A stretch of 64,000 nt of DNA, taken from the NCBI GenBank assembly GCA_021325555.1, contig JAJPGY010000034.1, positions 148,266-212,265 of the forward strand, read 5' to 3'. The notes beneath the pieces were generated by a model. The model was not told the DNA's origin. It searched no databases and saw only the letters and a program-made list of their open reading frames with translations. A program made the translations under genes and the position numbers. How positions within the stretch are numbered: the stretch's first letter is position 1; every line of letters starts with the position of its first letter. The stretch comes from Pseudomonadota bacterium. Lineage in GTDB: Bacteria; Cyanobacteriota; Vampirovibrionia; Obscuribacterales; Obscuribacteraceae. Below are positions 36,226-45,178 of this stretch, piece by piece.

Positions 36226-38346
36226 TCAGCTCAGCGGCGCCAGGCGCAGGATGACGATGATCTGATCGATGAGCCAGATGGCCGGGAAAGGAACAAGCAA
36301 GCCGCCCAGCCCGTAAATGGCCAGGTTGCGCTGCAGCAGCGCCTCCGCGCCCATCGGGCGGTAGGAGACACCGCGCAGGGCCAGCGGAATCAGGGCGATG
36401 ATGATGAGGGCGTTGAAGATGACCGCAGCCAGAATGGCCGAGTGCGGGGAGTGCAGCGCCATGATGTTGAGCGACCACAGCGGACCGTGCGCCGTCCCCG
36501 GCAGCGCGTACAGGGTGCCGAACATGGCCGGCAGAATCGCGAAGTATTTGGCCACGTCGTTGGCAATCGAGAAGGTGGTAAGCGCGCCTCGCGTCATGAG
36601 GAGCTGCTTGCCGATCTGCACCACCTCGATCAATTTGGTCGGGTTGGAGTCGAGGTCGATCATATTGCCGGCCTCCTTGGCCGCTTGCGTGCCGGTGTTC
36701 ATTGCCAACCCCACGTCGGCAGCCGCCAGCGCCGGGGCGTCGTTGGTGCCGTCGCCGGTCATGGCCACGAGCCTGCCACCGCTTTGCTCCTTGCGGATGA
36801 GCTGCATCTTCGTCTCGGGGGTGGCCGCGGCGAGGAAATCATCGACTCCGGCCTCGCTGGCGATTGCCGCGGCGGTCAGCGGATTGTCGCCGGTGATCAT
36901 GACCGTGCGGATGCCCATGGCCCGCAGCCGCTGGAACCGCTCCCGCATGCCGCCTTTGACCACGTCCTTGAGGTAGATGACCCCGAGCAGCCCCCGCATG
37001 TTGTCGGCCACTACCAGCGGCGTACCCCCGGCCTGGGCGATCCTGGTGACCTCCTTTTCGACTTCCACGGGAACCGGCATGCCGAGCTCGCGCACGAATT
37101 TATAGATCTGGTCGGAAGCGCCCTTGCGGATCTGCTTGCCGTTCAAGTTGACGCCGCTCATTCTGGTTTGAGCGCTAAAGGATATGAAGTGCGCCTTGAT
37201 GTTGGAGAGCTGGCGCTCCCTTAGCCCATAGCGCTTGGCCAGGGTGACTATCGAGCGGCCCTCCGGCGTCTCGTCGGCAAAAGAGGAGAGCTGAGCGGCA
37301 TCGGCCAGGACACGCTCCGAGACCTGGGGAGCTGGGAGGAATTCCACAGCCTGACGGTTGCCCAGCGTGATCGTGCCTGTTTTGTCCAGCAGAAGCGTAT
37401 CGACGTCGCCGGCGGCCTCTATGGCCTTGCCGCTCATGGCCAGGATGTTGTGCTGCAGGACACGATCCATTCCGGCGATGCCGATGGCCGAGAGCAAGGC
37501 TCCGATTGTGGTCGGTATGAGGCAGACAAGAAGCGAGATCAAAGAGAACAGATCGGGCGGCTGCCCGGCGCCTGCCGCCCGCACCGAGTAGATGGAAAAT
37601 GGAAGGAGCGTGGCCACCGCAAGCAGGAATATGATCGTCAGCCCGGCAAGCAATATGTTGAGAGCGATTTCGTTGGGCGTCTTTTGCCGCTGCGCGCCCT
37701 CGACAAGGGAGATCATCCTGTCCATGAAAGTCTCGCCCGGTTGCACGGTGATCCGTATACGCAACCAGTCTGACAGGATGGTGGTACCGCCGGTGACGGC
37801 GCTGCGGTCGCCGCCGCTTTCTCTTATCACCGGAGCCGACTCGCCGGTAATCGCGCTTTCGTCGACGCTGGCGACTCCTTCTATGACCTCACCGTCGCTG
37901 GGGATTATCTCACCGGCCTTTACAAGCACGACGTCACCCTTGTTGAGCGCGGTCGCTGCCACCACCTCGTACTTATCCTTGCCAAGCTCCCGGCGGGCGG
38001 TCGTCTCCCTGCGATTGCGCCGGAGCGTGTCCGCTTGCGCTTTCCCGCGCCCTTCGGCTATTGCTTCGGCAAAATTGGCAAAAAGGACGGTAAACCACAG
38101 CCACAGCGTGATTTGACCCTCGAACAAGAGCGTTCCGGCAGCCGTCCGGCTGATGAGATCCCGCAGAAAGACAATGGTAATTGTCACGCTGCCTGCCTCG
38201 ACCACGAACATGACCGGGTTCTTCGCCATGGTCAAAGGATTGAGCTTGACGAGCGAATCCTTGAGCGCGCGCCTGACGATGACCGGCTGAAACAGCGGCA
38301 TCTTCTTGCGCTGCGGCACTGGAACCAGGCTCAGATCATCGTTCAT
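36226..38346 (-). CDS. kdpB: K+-transporting P-type ATPase subunit KdpB
   Basis: 706 residues. Catalytic subunit of the Kdp pump: the phosphorylated aspartate is in [13 protein letters not shown], the actuator loop has [20 protein letters not shown], and the hinge has [18 protein letters not shown]. Seven membrane helices are expected. The start is placed at ATG 38346, two bases after the kdpA stop and preceded by GGGAG; the open frame extends seven codons further into kdpA. Confidence 0.96.
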   Translation of the reverse strand: MNDDLSLVPVPQRKKMPLFQPVIVRRALKDSLVKLNPLTMAKNPVMFVVEAGSVTITIVFLRDLISRTAAGTLLFEGQITLWLWFTVLFANFAEAIAEGRGKAQADTLRRNRRETTARRELGKDKYEVVAATALNKGDVVLVKAGEIIPSDGEVIEGVASVDESAITGESAPVIRESGGDRSAVTGGTTILSDWLRIRITVQPGETFMDRMISLVEGAQRQKTPNEIALNILLAGLTIIFLLAVATLLPFSIYSVRAAGAGQPPDLFSLISLLVCLIPTTIGALLSAIGIAGMDRVLQHNILAMSGKAIEAAGDVDTLLLDKTGTITLGNRQAVEFLPAPQVSERVLADAAQLSSFADETPEGRSIVTLAKRYGLRERQLSNIKAHFISFSAQTRMSGVNLNGKQIRKGASDQIYKFVRELGMPVPVEVEKEVTRIAQAGGTPLVVADNMRGLLGVIYLKDVVKGGMRERFQRLRAMGIRTVMITGDNPLTAAAIASEAGVDDFLAAATPETKMQLIRKEQSGGRLVAMTGDGTNDAPALAAADVGLAMNTGTQAAKEAGNMIDLDSNPTKLIEVVQIGKQLLMTRGALTTFSIANDVAKYFAILPAMFGTLYALPGTAHGPLWSLNIMALHSPHSAILAAVIFNALIIIALIPLALRGVSYRPMGAEALLQRNLAIYGLGGLLVPFPAIWLIDQIIVILRLAPLS

Positions 38347-38348
38347 TT

Positions 38349-40139
38349 TCAGAACAATCTCCCGCAATGCATGAGGAAATGCTCGACAACCGGCCCGAGC
38401 GTGAGGGCCGGGAAGAAGGTCAGGGCGCCGACGATCAAGATCACGGCGATGAGCAGAACCACAAACAGCCAGCCGTGAGTTGGAAAGGTGCCGCTCGAGG
38501 CGGGCACGTACTTCTTTGCGACCAGCGAGCCTGCCAGGGCGATGGCCGGGATCATCATTATGAAGCGCCCGATAAGGGTAGCGAGCCCGAGCGTGACGTT
38601 ATAGAAGGGCGTGTTGCTGGTGAGCCCGGCAAAAGCCGAGCCGTTGTTGCCGGTGCAGGAAGAGAAGCTGTAAAGTATCTCGGAGAAGCCGTGTGCCGCC
38701 GCGTTGTTGACGTTGTGCCAGGTGGCGCCGGGCGGATTGAGCGGGCTTCCTGCGGGAAGCTCCAGCACCGAGCTGAGCGCCGTAAGTACCAGAGTGGAAA
38801 ATGAGCCGGCAAGGACAAAGAGCATGGCCATCTTCACGTCCTTTTGCTCGATCTTCTTGCCGACATACTCCGGCGTTCGTCCGACCATGAGCCCGGCAAT
38901 AAAGACGGTCAGCACCGCGAACACCAGCATCCCGTAAAGTCCGGAGCCCACCCCGCCGAAGACGATCTCGCCCAGCTGGATGTTGATTAGCGGCACGAGC
39001 CCGCCCATCGGGGTCAGGGAGTCGTGCATGCAGTTTACCGCCCCGCAGCTCGCACAGGTGGTTATGGTGGCAAACAGGGCCGAGTTGGCGAGCCCGAACC
39101 GCACCTCCTTCCCCTCCATGTTGCCCCCGAGGTCGCCCAGCCCGGCCGTGGATATTTCCACGCCTTGCCTGGCCATGAGCGGGTTGCCGGCAGCCTCGAA
39201 GTGATAGCAGACCGCCACCCCGGCCAGGAAAAGGGCGAACATGGCGGCCAGCAATGCCCAGCCCTGCCGCGTGTCCTTCACCAGCTTGCCAAACGTGTAG
39301 GTGAGCCCGGCCGGCAGGATGAAGATGGAGAGCATCTCAATGAAATTGGAAAGCGGGGTGGGGTTCTCAAACGGGTGCGCGCTGTTGGCGTTGAGGAACC
39401 CGCCGCCGTTTATGCCGAGCATCTTGATCGCTTCCTGCGAGGCCAGCGGCCCCTGCGGGATGATCTGTTTCGCCCCTTCAAGAGTGATAGCAACCGTATA
39501 TGGTGCAAAGTTCTGGATCGATCCCTGCCAGACCAGAAAGAGCGTGTAGAAAAAGCAGATCGGGAACAGTATATACAGGCTGCAGCGGACCAGATCGCGA
39601 AAGAAGTTGCCGACCGTGTCAGCCGAGTGCCTGGCGAAGCCGCGAATTAATGCCATAGCAGCCCCCATACCGGCGGCAGCCGAAACCCAGTTGTGCAGAG
39701 CCAACGCCAGCATTTGCGAAAGGTACGACATGGTGCCCTCGCCGCTGTAGCTCTGCCAGTTGGTATTGGTCGTAAACGAAGCGGCGGTGTTGAAGGCCAG
39801 GTCGGCGGTCATCGCGGTTGCCCAGGCGGGGGCCGACGGCGTGGAAAAACCCATCGGATTGAGCGGCAGGAACCCTTGCAGGCGAAGCAGCGCGTAAGTG
39901 AAGAGCATTGATATCATCGAGAAGGCCAGGAGGGCCAGCGCGTAGCCCGTCCAGCGCATCTCCTTGTCAGCATCCACGCCGGCGAGGCGGTAGATCAGTC
40001 GCTCCAGCGGGCCGAGCGCCGGCTCGAGCGGGCTGCCGCCGGTCTCCATTACCCGGGTTATATAGAGGCCTGTGGGCCTGGTAAGTATCAGGAGGACGAG
40101 GCAATAGGTGGCAATTTGCAGCCATCCGGCGATGGTCAT
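38349..40139 (-). CDS. kdpA: K+-transporting ATPase subunit KdpA
   Basis: 596-residue K+-binding subunit with ten or more membrane helices. The first selectivity-filter loop is seen in [20 protein letters not shown], the others around [36 protein letters not shown], and [14 protein letters not shown]. It forms the intersubunit tunnel with KdpB. It starts 11 bases after the kdpF micro-gene and leads the kdpA-B-C-D' run. Confidence 0.96.
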   Translation of the reverse strand: MTIAGWLQIATYCLVLLILTRPTGLYITRVMETGGSPLEPALGPLERLIYRLAGVDADKEMRWTGYALALLAFSMISMLFTYALLRLQGFLPLNPMGFSTPSAPAWATAMTADLAFNTAASFTTNTNWQSYSGEGTMSYLSQMLALALHNWVSAAAGMGAAMALIRGFARHSADTVGNFFRDLVRCSLYILFPICFFYTLFLVWQGSIQNFAPYTVAITLEGAKQIIPQGPLASQEAIKMLGINGGGFLNANSAHPFENPTPLSNFIEMLSIFILPAGLTYTFGKLVKDTRQGWALLAAMFALFLAGVAVCYHFEAAGNPLMARQGVEISTAGLGDLGGNMEGKEVRFGLANSALFATITTCASCGAVNCMHDSLTPMGGLVPLINIQLGEIVFGGVGSGLYGMLVFAVLTVFIAGLMVGRTPEYVGKKIEQKDVKMAMLFVLAGSFSTLVLTALSSVLELPAGSPLNPPGATWHNVNNAAAHGFSEILYSFSSCTGNNGSAFAGLTSNTPFYNVTLGLATLIGRFIMMIPAIALAGSLVAKKYVPASSGTFPTHGWLFVVLLIAVILIVGALTFFPALTLGPVVEHFLMHCGRLF

Positions 40140-40150
40140 GGTTCACCTGA

Positions 40151-40240
40151 CTAAAACTTTTCGGGGCACAACAATGCGTAGAACAGATAGATGCAAAGCC
40201 CGAGCGCCACACACGCGGCTATCGTGTACTCGAAAGACAA
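40151..40240 (-). CDS. kdpF: KdpF, 29-residue Kdp stabilising peptide
   Basis: Micro-gene found by reading the space before kdpA. From TTG 40240 it encodes 29 residues: a short N-terminus (SFEYT), one hydrophobic helix (IAACVALGLCIYLFYALL) and the ending CPEKF. Length, topology and the aromatic/charged ending match KdpF, which stabilises the KdpABC complex. GAGAGGTG precedes the TTG at suitable spacing. The stop is 11 bases before the kdpA ATG. Confidence 0.82.
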   Translation of the reverse strand: MSFEYTIAACVALGLCIYLFYALLCPEKF

Positions 40241-40274
40241 GTTCAGGCACCTCTCAATTGCTCGCTGGCGCCTG

Positions 40275-40394
40275 TTACAAGCGCTCGCACCCGAAGACAT
40301 AGGCGGCGCTCAGCGCGAAAAAGGCTATGGTGAGCGTGATGTAGAGAAAGTCGGACACTGCCAGAGCCTGCTCCGGAACTTCAATATCGGCCAT
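40275..40394 (-). CDS. 39-residue membrane micro-protein upstream of kdpF
   Basis: ATG 40394 to TAA 40275. The sequence has a polar start (MADIEVPEQALAVSD), one helix (FLYITLTIAFFALSAAYVFG) and the ending CERL. Small single-helix proteins of this type, ending in C-E-R-L, stand before kdpF/kdpA in several bacterial kdp operons (recalled, not searched). The ribosome binding site is weak (CAGGCGG). It is probably a Kdp accessory peptide. Confidence 0.65.
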   Translation of the reverse strand: MADIEVPEQALAVSDFLYITLTIAFFALSAAYVFGCERL

Positions 40395-40465
40395 CCGCCT
40401 GCGCGCGGAGACATCGGCTATCTGGCAGCAAGCGGGTGGCTCAAACCTAAATATAGAGTGCGGCG

Positions 40466-40514
40466 CCTAAAGAAGGTATCAATGTGAATGCCGCTGACAT
40501 AAAGGTAGTATCAA
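40466..40514 (-). promoter_or_regulatory. Tandem repeats upstream of the kdp operon
   Basis: Read on the minus strand, TTGATACTACCTTTATG (40514-40498) and TTGATACCTTCTTTAGG (40482-40466) are direct repeats with a 32-base period, close to three helical turns. They lie between the 337-residue gene and the first micro-gene. A third GTATCAAG stands at 41665-41672, in the leader of the 337-residue gene. They may be binding sites for the KdpE-like regulator; no experimentally known consensus was matched. Confidence 0.45.
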
Positions 40515-40532
40515 GTTCGGTGCCGCGCTTTG

Positions 40533-41546
40533 CTAAACGTGCTTTTCCCCGTGGACAACCATGAGAAGCTCGAGCATCATCCGCTTCATCTTCAGAATTT
40601 CGGCCGTCAGTTGCTGCAGCATAACCAGGCGGGTAGACAGTGTGGCAATGGACAGGCCTTTTTTGCGTGCGACAGAGGCGGTCAGGCAATCGAGCTCGTA
40701 TTTCGATCTTCTGTCGGTGAAGTTGGGAATATTGCTGTCGGCAACCCAGCGATCGATCAACTGGTCCTTTCGGGTTTTGCCGCTGCTGTCACCGGCCGGC
40801 ACCATGTTGAGGAACTCCCAGACCGGGCGGGGGTATTCAATTTCAGGATTGGTGGGGTAATCGAACAGCTTCGATAGCATGTTCGGCTCTTTCTCGCAGG
40901 TCCGTTTTTTCCCGTTGACCGCCTTCAAGGTGTACATGGAAGCCACGGAAGGAACAAGACCGGCAAGGATGCCCGTGGTGCCGGACGGGATAGACCACTG
41001 AACCACCTTTCTCGGGTTCCTGGCAAAGGTAGTATTGAGGCTGGGAATGTCGAAAGCCTCGGCCAGGGCCCACAGGATACCATTGCTGATGAAGCTGGCG
41101 GCATTGACCCTGGCCACGAGCTTATCCCGGTCATTCGTATATGTGCGAAGCATTTCGTTATAGACTTGCTCCTCCGCGGCAATTTCGGCCAGGACGAAGT
41201 CAATGGCTAGATTGGCCTCGAGAATGACCTGGTTGGCCTCCATCGTTGCCGCCATCAGTTGCTGGCTGGCAGCCAGATTCTCCATGTTCGGCTCGAAACT
41301 GACTGGATCGGCTCGCCCACGCAAGGTTGCAATGCGCTCCAGCAATGGCGTCAACTTCAAAATTTCTGCCAACTGGCGAGTGTTTGGTGATATCTCGGCG
41401 CTGGTCAGATCGATGCCGGTCTTGAGGATCTGCGTCGGGACGGCCTGCACGTTGGCGCTGGGCTCGGCAGCGAAACAGGCGGGGGCGGGAGCAGCCAGGA
41501 AAACCGCTGTCAGCCCGGAAGCAAGCACGCAACGCCAAAAACTCAT
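40533..41546 (-). CDS. Exported alpha-helical protein, unknown, in the K+ island
   Basis: 337 residues from ATG 41546 (GAGGAAAC upstream). A Sec signal (VLASGLTAVFLAAPAPACFA) is followed by long helices (LAEILKLTPLLERIATLRGR, MEANQVILEANLAIDFVLAE), a hydrophobic hairpin (FISNGILWALAEAFDIP, GILAGLVPSVASMYTL) that could span or enter a membrane, and a C-terminal coiled segment ending LELLMVVHGEKHV. No known domain recognised. It sits between kdpE and the kdp structural genes on the same strand. A decayed paralogue lies at 28056-28680. Confidence 0.7.
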   Translation of the reverse strand: MSFWRCVLASGLTAVFLAAPAPACFAAEPSANVQAVPTQILKTGIDLTSAEISPNTRQLAEILKLTPLLERIATLRGRADPVSFEPNMENLAASQQLMAATMEANQVILEANLAIDFVLAEIAAEEQVYNEMLRTYTNDRDKLVARVNAASFISNGILWALAEAFDIPSLNTTFARNPRKVVQWSIPSGTTGILAGLVPSVASMYTLKAVNGKKRTCEKEPNMLSKLFDYPTNPEIEYPRPVWEFLNMVPAGDSSGKTRKDQLIDRWVADSNIPNFTDRRSKYELDCLTASVARKKGLSIATLSTRLVMLQQLTAEILKMKRMMLELLMVVHGEKHV

Positions 41547-41748
41547 ATGTTTCCTCTGGGAATCCCTGTAAACCAGGGCAGGCACCTGCCCTGGCTGCGA
41601 TACGGTGTTCGACCGCCCACTTTAACAGCAGGAATAATAACGTAACATCAAGTTGCCCGGTGCAGTATCAAGATCCTGTCAAAGGCGTACTTGACAGCCG
41701 GGGCCTGTGCTGCAAGCGCCGGTAGTTGATTCCAGGCGCAATCGCTCG

Positions 41749-42438
41749 TCAACCCGCGGTTCGAAACCGATAGCCGACTCTTGTCTCCGTATGCACAAAG
41801 CGCGGTCTTTCTGGCGTTTTCTCGATCTTGTTGCGCAGGTTGGCTATGTGCACACGAAGCGTGTGTGAATCGTCAGCGTACTCAGGGCCCCAGACTTTCG
41901 TCAGGAGCTGCCGGTGCGTGAGCACACGGTCCGCGTTCAGGCACATATACCGGAGCAGATCATATTCCTTGGGGGTGAGGTGGACCTCCTGCCCGTCCAC
42001 GGTCACACGCCTGTGCGCGAAGTCGACGGCAAGATTCTCGCAAGAGAAGGTCGGCTCATCCGGCTCGCCAGGCACGCTTGTGCGGCGGAGGACGGCCCGC
42101 AGGCGAGCGGACAGCTCGCCCATTCCAAAGGGTTTGGTCAGGTAGTCGTCGGCGCCGAGATCGAGAGCCTTTATCTTATCCTCCTCGCCTTCCCGCACCG
42201 ACAGCACGATAATTGGCGCCCGGCTCCATGAGCGAACCTGCCTGCAGACTTCGTAGCCATCCGTCCCGGGCATGGCCAGATCGAGAATGATCAGGTCTGG
42301 ATTGTGCAGCGCGGCAAGATCGAGCCCCTCCTCGCCTGAGGCGGCCAGGATCACTTCATAGCCGGAGCGCTCGAGACCGGCCCTTAGCGCCCGCCGTATC
42401 TGTGGCTCGTCATCGATCACGAGAACTTTTGTATTCAA
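41749..42438 (-). CDS. kdpE: KdpE-like response regulator (OmpR family)
   Basis: 229 residues. The receiver has the acidic pocket in VLVIDDEPQIRRALRAGL, the phosphorylated Asp in PDLIILDLAMPGTDGYEVC and the Lys in DDYLTKPFGMGELSARL. The C-terminal OmpR/PhoB winged helix shows LTPKEYDLLRYMCLNADRVL and DSHTLRVHIANLRNKIE. The overall match is best to KdpE. It overlaps the end of the sensor kinase gene by 4 bases and probably controls the kdp genes downstream. Confidence 0.92.
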   Translation of the reverse strand: MNTKVLVIDDEPQIRRALRAGLERSGYEVILAASGEEGLDLAALHNPDLIILDLAMPGTDGYEVCRQVRSWSRAPIIVLSVREGEEDKIKALDLGADDYLTKPFGMGELSARLRAVLRRTSVPGEPDEPTFSCENLAVDFAHRRVTVDGQEVHLTPKEYDLLRYMCLNADRVLTHRQLLTKVWGPEYADDSHTLRVHIANLRNKIEKTPERPRFVHTETRVGYRFRTAG

Positions 42439-44027
42439 GATGGATCTCTTTGTTTACCTTGCGATGTCTCGTTGTGTGGAAGCGTAACACGGAATACGCA
42501 GCCGCCGCCTTCCCGGTTAAGAGCCGAGAGGTGACCGCCGTTGGCTTCTACCAGCCCGCGGCAGAGGGCAAGACCGATGCCCACGCCGGGCACGGCACTC
42601 TCCTTCCAGCCAGGCGCCCGGTAAAACGGCTCGAACACGCGCTGTTCATCACCCCGCGGGAGCCCGGGGCCGCAATCGAGCACTTCAAGCACGAAAAGTC
42701 CGTCTTGCCAGTGCGTGGCAAGTTCGACGGCACTGCCAGGGGGGGAGTATTTGAGCGAGTTTTCCAGCAGGTTCTTCAGAACCTGCACCATTTGCACGGC
42801 ATCGACCGTCACCTCCGCAACGGCGCGATCAAGCTCCACGTGTATCCTTTCATTCTCCTCCTTGCCGAAGCAGTCGAGGGCCGCGCCCACAAGCTCGGCA
42901 ACGGATGTCGGCTCGGCCAGTGGTTGCCAGGCTCCCGATTCAAGCCGGGAGAGGTCGAGTATATTGCCAACCATACGATTCAGGCGGTCTGTTTCCTGGA
43001 CGACCCCCTGCAAAAGTCCGCGCTGAACCTCGGGATCGACCGGGGACCCATCTTCGAGGATGCTGCTGACGCTTGCCTTGATCGATGTGAGAGGGCTGCG
43101 GAAATCGTGGGACACCATGGAGAGAAGGGCGGTCTTGAGCCGATCGGCTTCGGCTAGAGCCTGCGCTCGGGCCTGCGCTTTCATCAGGCGATCACGCTGC
43201 AGCAGAACCGCGGCGTGGTTGGCCAGCGAGTCAACGACCTGCATCTCGATCGGCACAAGCCGGCGTGTGCCGGGCAGCCTTAAGTATAATACGCCCAGAA
43301 CCTGGTTCTCCGTCACGATCGGCAGATAAGCGGCAGATGGACGATCGGCTTCGCCAAGCGCTTTCTGCCAGTGCCTGCTCTTGTCCCAGCCGATCGATCG
43401 CCCTTCCGCCAGCACGAATTTGATCGCATCGCCGGCGATACCAAGTGCTGCTTCCTCGCCGCCGCCTGCCGCGCGATATTTCGCGATTGCATGACACTCC
43501 CCCTTGTCGTCGGGGGCCAGTAAAGCCGCCTCTTCCGGCCGGACAATCTCAGCCAGCCGTGAAAGAACCTTGCGCAGGGCGACGTCCCTGTCCAGCTCCG
43601 AGGCCACGGCCCAGCTTGCCTCGGCCAGCGCGGCGGTCTCCAGCTTCCGCCTCTGGGCTTCTTCGGCACGGGCCCGGAGCAGGGCCATGAGCTGACCGGT
43701 AACGGTGGCGGTCAAAAGGAAGATGCACAGGGCGAGCCACTCCGCTGGTTCCTGAACAGTCAGCTGGTAGCGCGGCGCGACAAAGAAGTAGTCGAAGCTA
43801 AAAAACGAGGCGATCGAGGCGAGGATGGCAGCGGCGCGTCCAAGCAGAAGCGCGGCGCCTATCACCACCAGCAGGTAAAGCATGGGAATATTGGCTATGC
43901 TTGCGTCGGCACCGGTCGTCTTTATGATCCCGGTCATCAGCGCGACTCCAAGCAGAGCAGCGGCATAAGGCCAGGGAGGGTGCTGCCAGGCGCGCTTCGT
44001 CTGCCCTTCTGATAAGGATTCTTTCAT
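42435..44027 (-). CDS. KdpD-like sensor histidine kinase (C-terminal half only)
   Basis: About 530 residues. A DUF4118 membrane block (AAALLGVALMTGIIKTTGA, then FFSFDYFFVAPRYQL) and a GAF domain are followed by HisKA with the phospho-acceptor in LLSMVSHDFRSPLTSIKAS and a HATPase_c domain with VLKNLLENSLKYSPPG, DCGPGLPRGD and GVGIGLALCRGLVEANGG. This is the layout of full KdpD from DUF4118 onward, without the KdpD and Usp domains, which are in the separate protein at 33584-35557. ATG 44027 is chosen; ATG 44051 and TTG 44084 are also in frame. It forms a pair with kdpE. Confidence 0.9.
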   Translation of the reverse strand: MKESLSEGQTKRAWQHPPWPYAAALLGVALMTGIIKTTGADASIANIPMLYLLVVIGAALLLGRAAAILASIASFFSFDYFFVAPRYQLTVQEPAEWLALCIFLLTATVTGQLMALLRARAEEAQRRKLETAALAEASWAVASELDRDVALRKVLSRLAEIVRPEEAALLAPDDKGECHAIAKYRAAGGGEEAALGIAGDAIKFVLAEGRSIGWDKSRHWQKALGEADRPSAAYLPIVTENQVLGVLYLRLPGTRRLVPIEMQVVDSLANHAAVLLQRDRLMKAQARAQALAEADRLKTALLSMVSHDFRSPLTSIKASVSSILEDGSPVDPEVQRGLLQGVVQETDRLNRMVGNILDLSRLESGAWQPLAEPTSVAELVGAALDCFGKEENERIHVELDRAVAEVTVDAVQMVQVLKNLLENSLKYSPPGSAVELATHWQDGLFVLEVLDCGPGLPRGDEQRVFEPFYRAPGWKESAVPGVGIGLALCRGLVEANGGHLSALNREGGGCVFRVTLPHNETSQGKQRDPS

Positions 44028-44107
44028 CGTTCCATCCAGGATCAAAGCCATCCTAGCAGACCGATTCCCCTGGCCCGGATACAAGTGGCCACCGGAAGGC
44101 CAGGCCG

Positions 44108-44620
44108 TTACAGCCGGCTGACGAACTTGCTCATCTCCGCTGATTCAACGGCCGCCTGGGCCGCCTGGTTATACAGATCTACCGGCTGCAACACGCCGGC
44201 TATCTGGCTCACCGGCATCGCGGCAAACAGGCTCTGGAAAAATTCCAGTATTGCCTTCATGAATCCCAGCGGGTTGGGCATCCGGCTCGCAATTCCGGCA
44301 AGCTCCTGAAAGGCGCCGTCGATCCCGGAGATTGCTGGAGCCGTTGCTCTGCCGGAGAGTATTTCGGATGGAGAGAAAGACACGGCCCTGCCGGCGAGCT
44401 GAACGTCGGGAAACAGTTGCTGGCCGCGCAAGGCAAAGGCGCCACAGTCGCGGGCGGCGGCAAAGGACTGCACAGCTTCTTGAAGCTCGGCCGTGGTGGG
44501 GGTCAAAACGCCGAAAACGCCGCCGACGTTCTCGGCAATCTTGACGCTGGCTTCCGCAACCTCCGCGGAAACCCCTCGTCCGCCGCCGGCTCCACCGTTT
44601 GATTGAAAGTAGAACGCCAC
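44108..44620 (-). CDS. Hypothetical protein
   Basis: 170 residues from GTG 44620, which has a perfect AAGGAG 9 bases upstream; the frame extends to 44824 but that overlaps ureE. The start VAFYFQSNGGAGGGRG is followed by helical stretches (VSAEVAEASVKIAENVGGVF, AVQSFAAARDCGAFALRG) and a C-terminal amphipathic helix region. No signal peptide and no known motif. It sits between ureE and the sensor kinase, all on the minus strand. Confidence 0.6.
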   Translation of the reverse strand: MAFYFQSNGGAGGGRGVSAEVAEASVKIAENVGGVFGVLTPTTAELQEAVQSFAAARDCGAFALRGQQLFPDVQLAGRAVSFSPSEILSGRATAPAISGIDGAFQELAGIASRMPNPLGFMKAILEFFQSLFAAMPVSQIAGVLQPVDLYNQAAQAAVESAEMSKFVSRL

Positions 44621-44735
44621 TGGCCTTATCTCCTTGTGGCGGGATGTTAGATCCGCTTCGTGGAGATTTCGTGAAAATTGACCGCCCGGAACGTAAGAGG
44701 GCGCGGGACTGCCGCCCGCATCCCGGCAGGGCTCC

Positions 44736-45173
44736 TCAATCGTGGGCGGAGCCGCGGAGATTCGGGTGGTAAGGGCGTGTCTCTTCCTGGTGCCGGATTG
44801 CCTGGCGGTCGAGCCATTCGGCAAGCGGGCTGTCGGGCTCGGTCAGGATGCTGCCGTCCGCCTCGAGCTGCGCCGAGCGGTGCCAGTTGCCGAGGTGGTG
44901 GGCTATCCTGGCCAGCTCGAGCTGATTTGCCGGATAAATGGCCATCACCGGCTCCGGCTTGGCTTTGACTGCGATGGTTCGCTCGCTGGTGTTGTATAAG
45001 ACAGCGCCGTCGATAAGCACGGTGCCGCGCGGCAGGGCAAGCGCCACCTCGGTGCCGGCGGTCGTGCGGGTGCGACGGTGCGGCTTGCTTCTCTCCTGCC
45101 AGGTCAGCTCGACAAACTCGGTCGGTCCCAGAGGGGAGCGCTCGGCGCTGAGCGATTCAATGAGCAGGGTCAT
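44736..45173 (-). CDS. ureE: Urease accessory protein UreE
   Basis: 145-residue nickel metallochaperone. Family segments are TEFVELTWQERSKPHRR-like at the start of the N-terminal domain, ALPRGTVLIDGAVLY, and LARIAHHLGNWH in the metal-binding C-terminal domain. The tail ends RPYHPNLRGSAHD with two histidines, a short version of the His-rich tail. It starts 5 bases after the ureC stop and is the last gene of the leftward urease operon. The frame extends to 45704 within ureC, which is rejected. Confidence 0.93.
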   Translation of the reverse strand: MTLLIESLSAERSPLGPTEFVELTWQERSKPHRRTRTTAGTEVALALPRGTVLIDGAVLYNTSERTIAVKAKPEPVMAIYPANQLELARIAHHLGNWHRSAQLEADGSILTEPDSPLAEWLDRQAIRHQEETRPYHPNLRGSAHD

Positions 45174-45178
45174 GTTCT

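Noticed and set aside
44621..44824. N-terminal extension of the 170-residue hypothetical protein
   Set aside because: It overlaps the end of ureE, while GTG 44620 has a perfect AAGGAG at correct distance.
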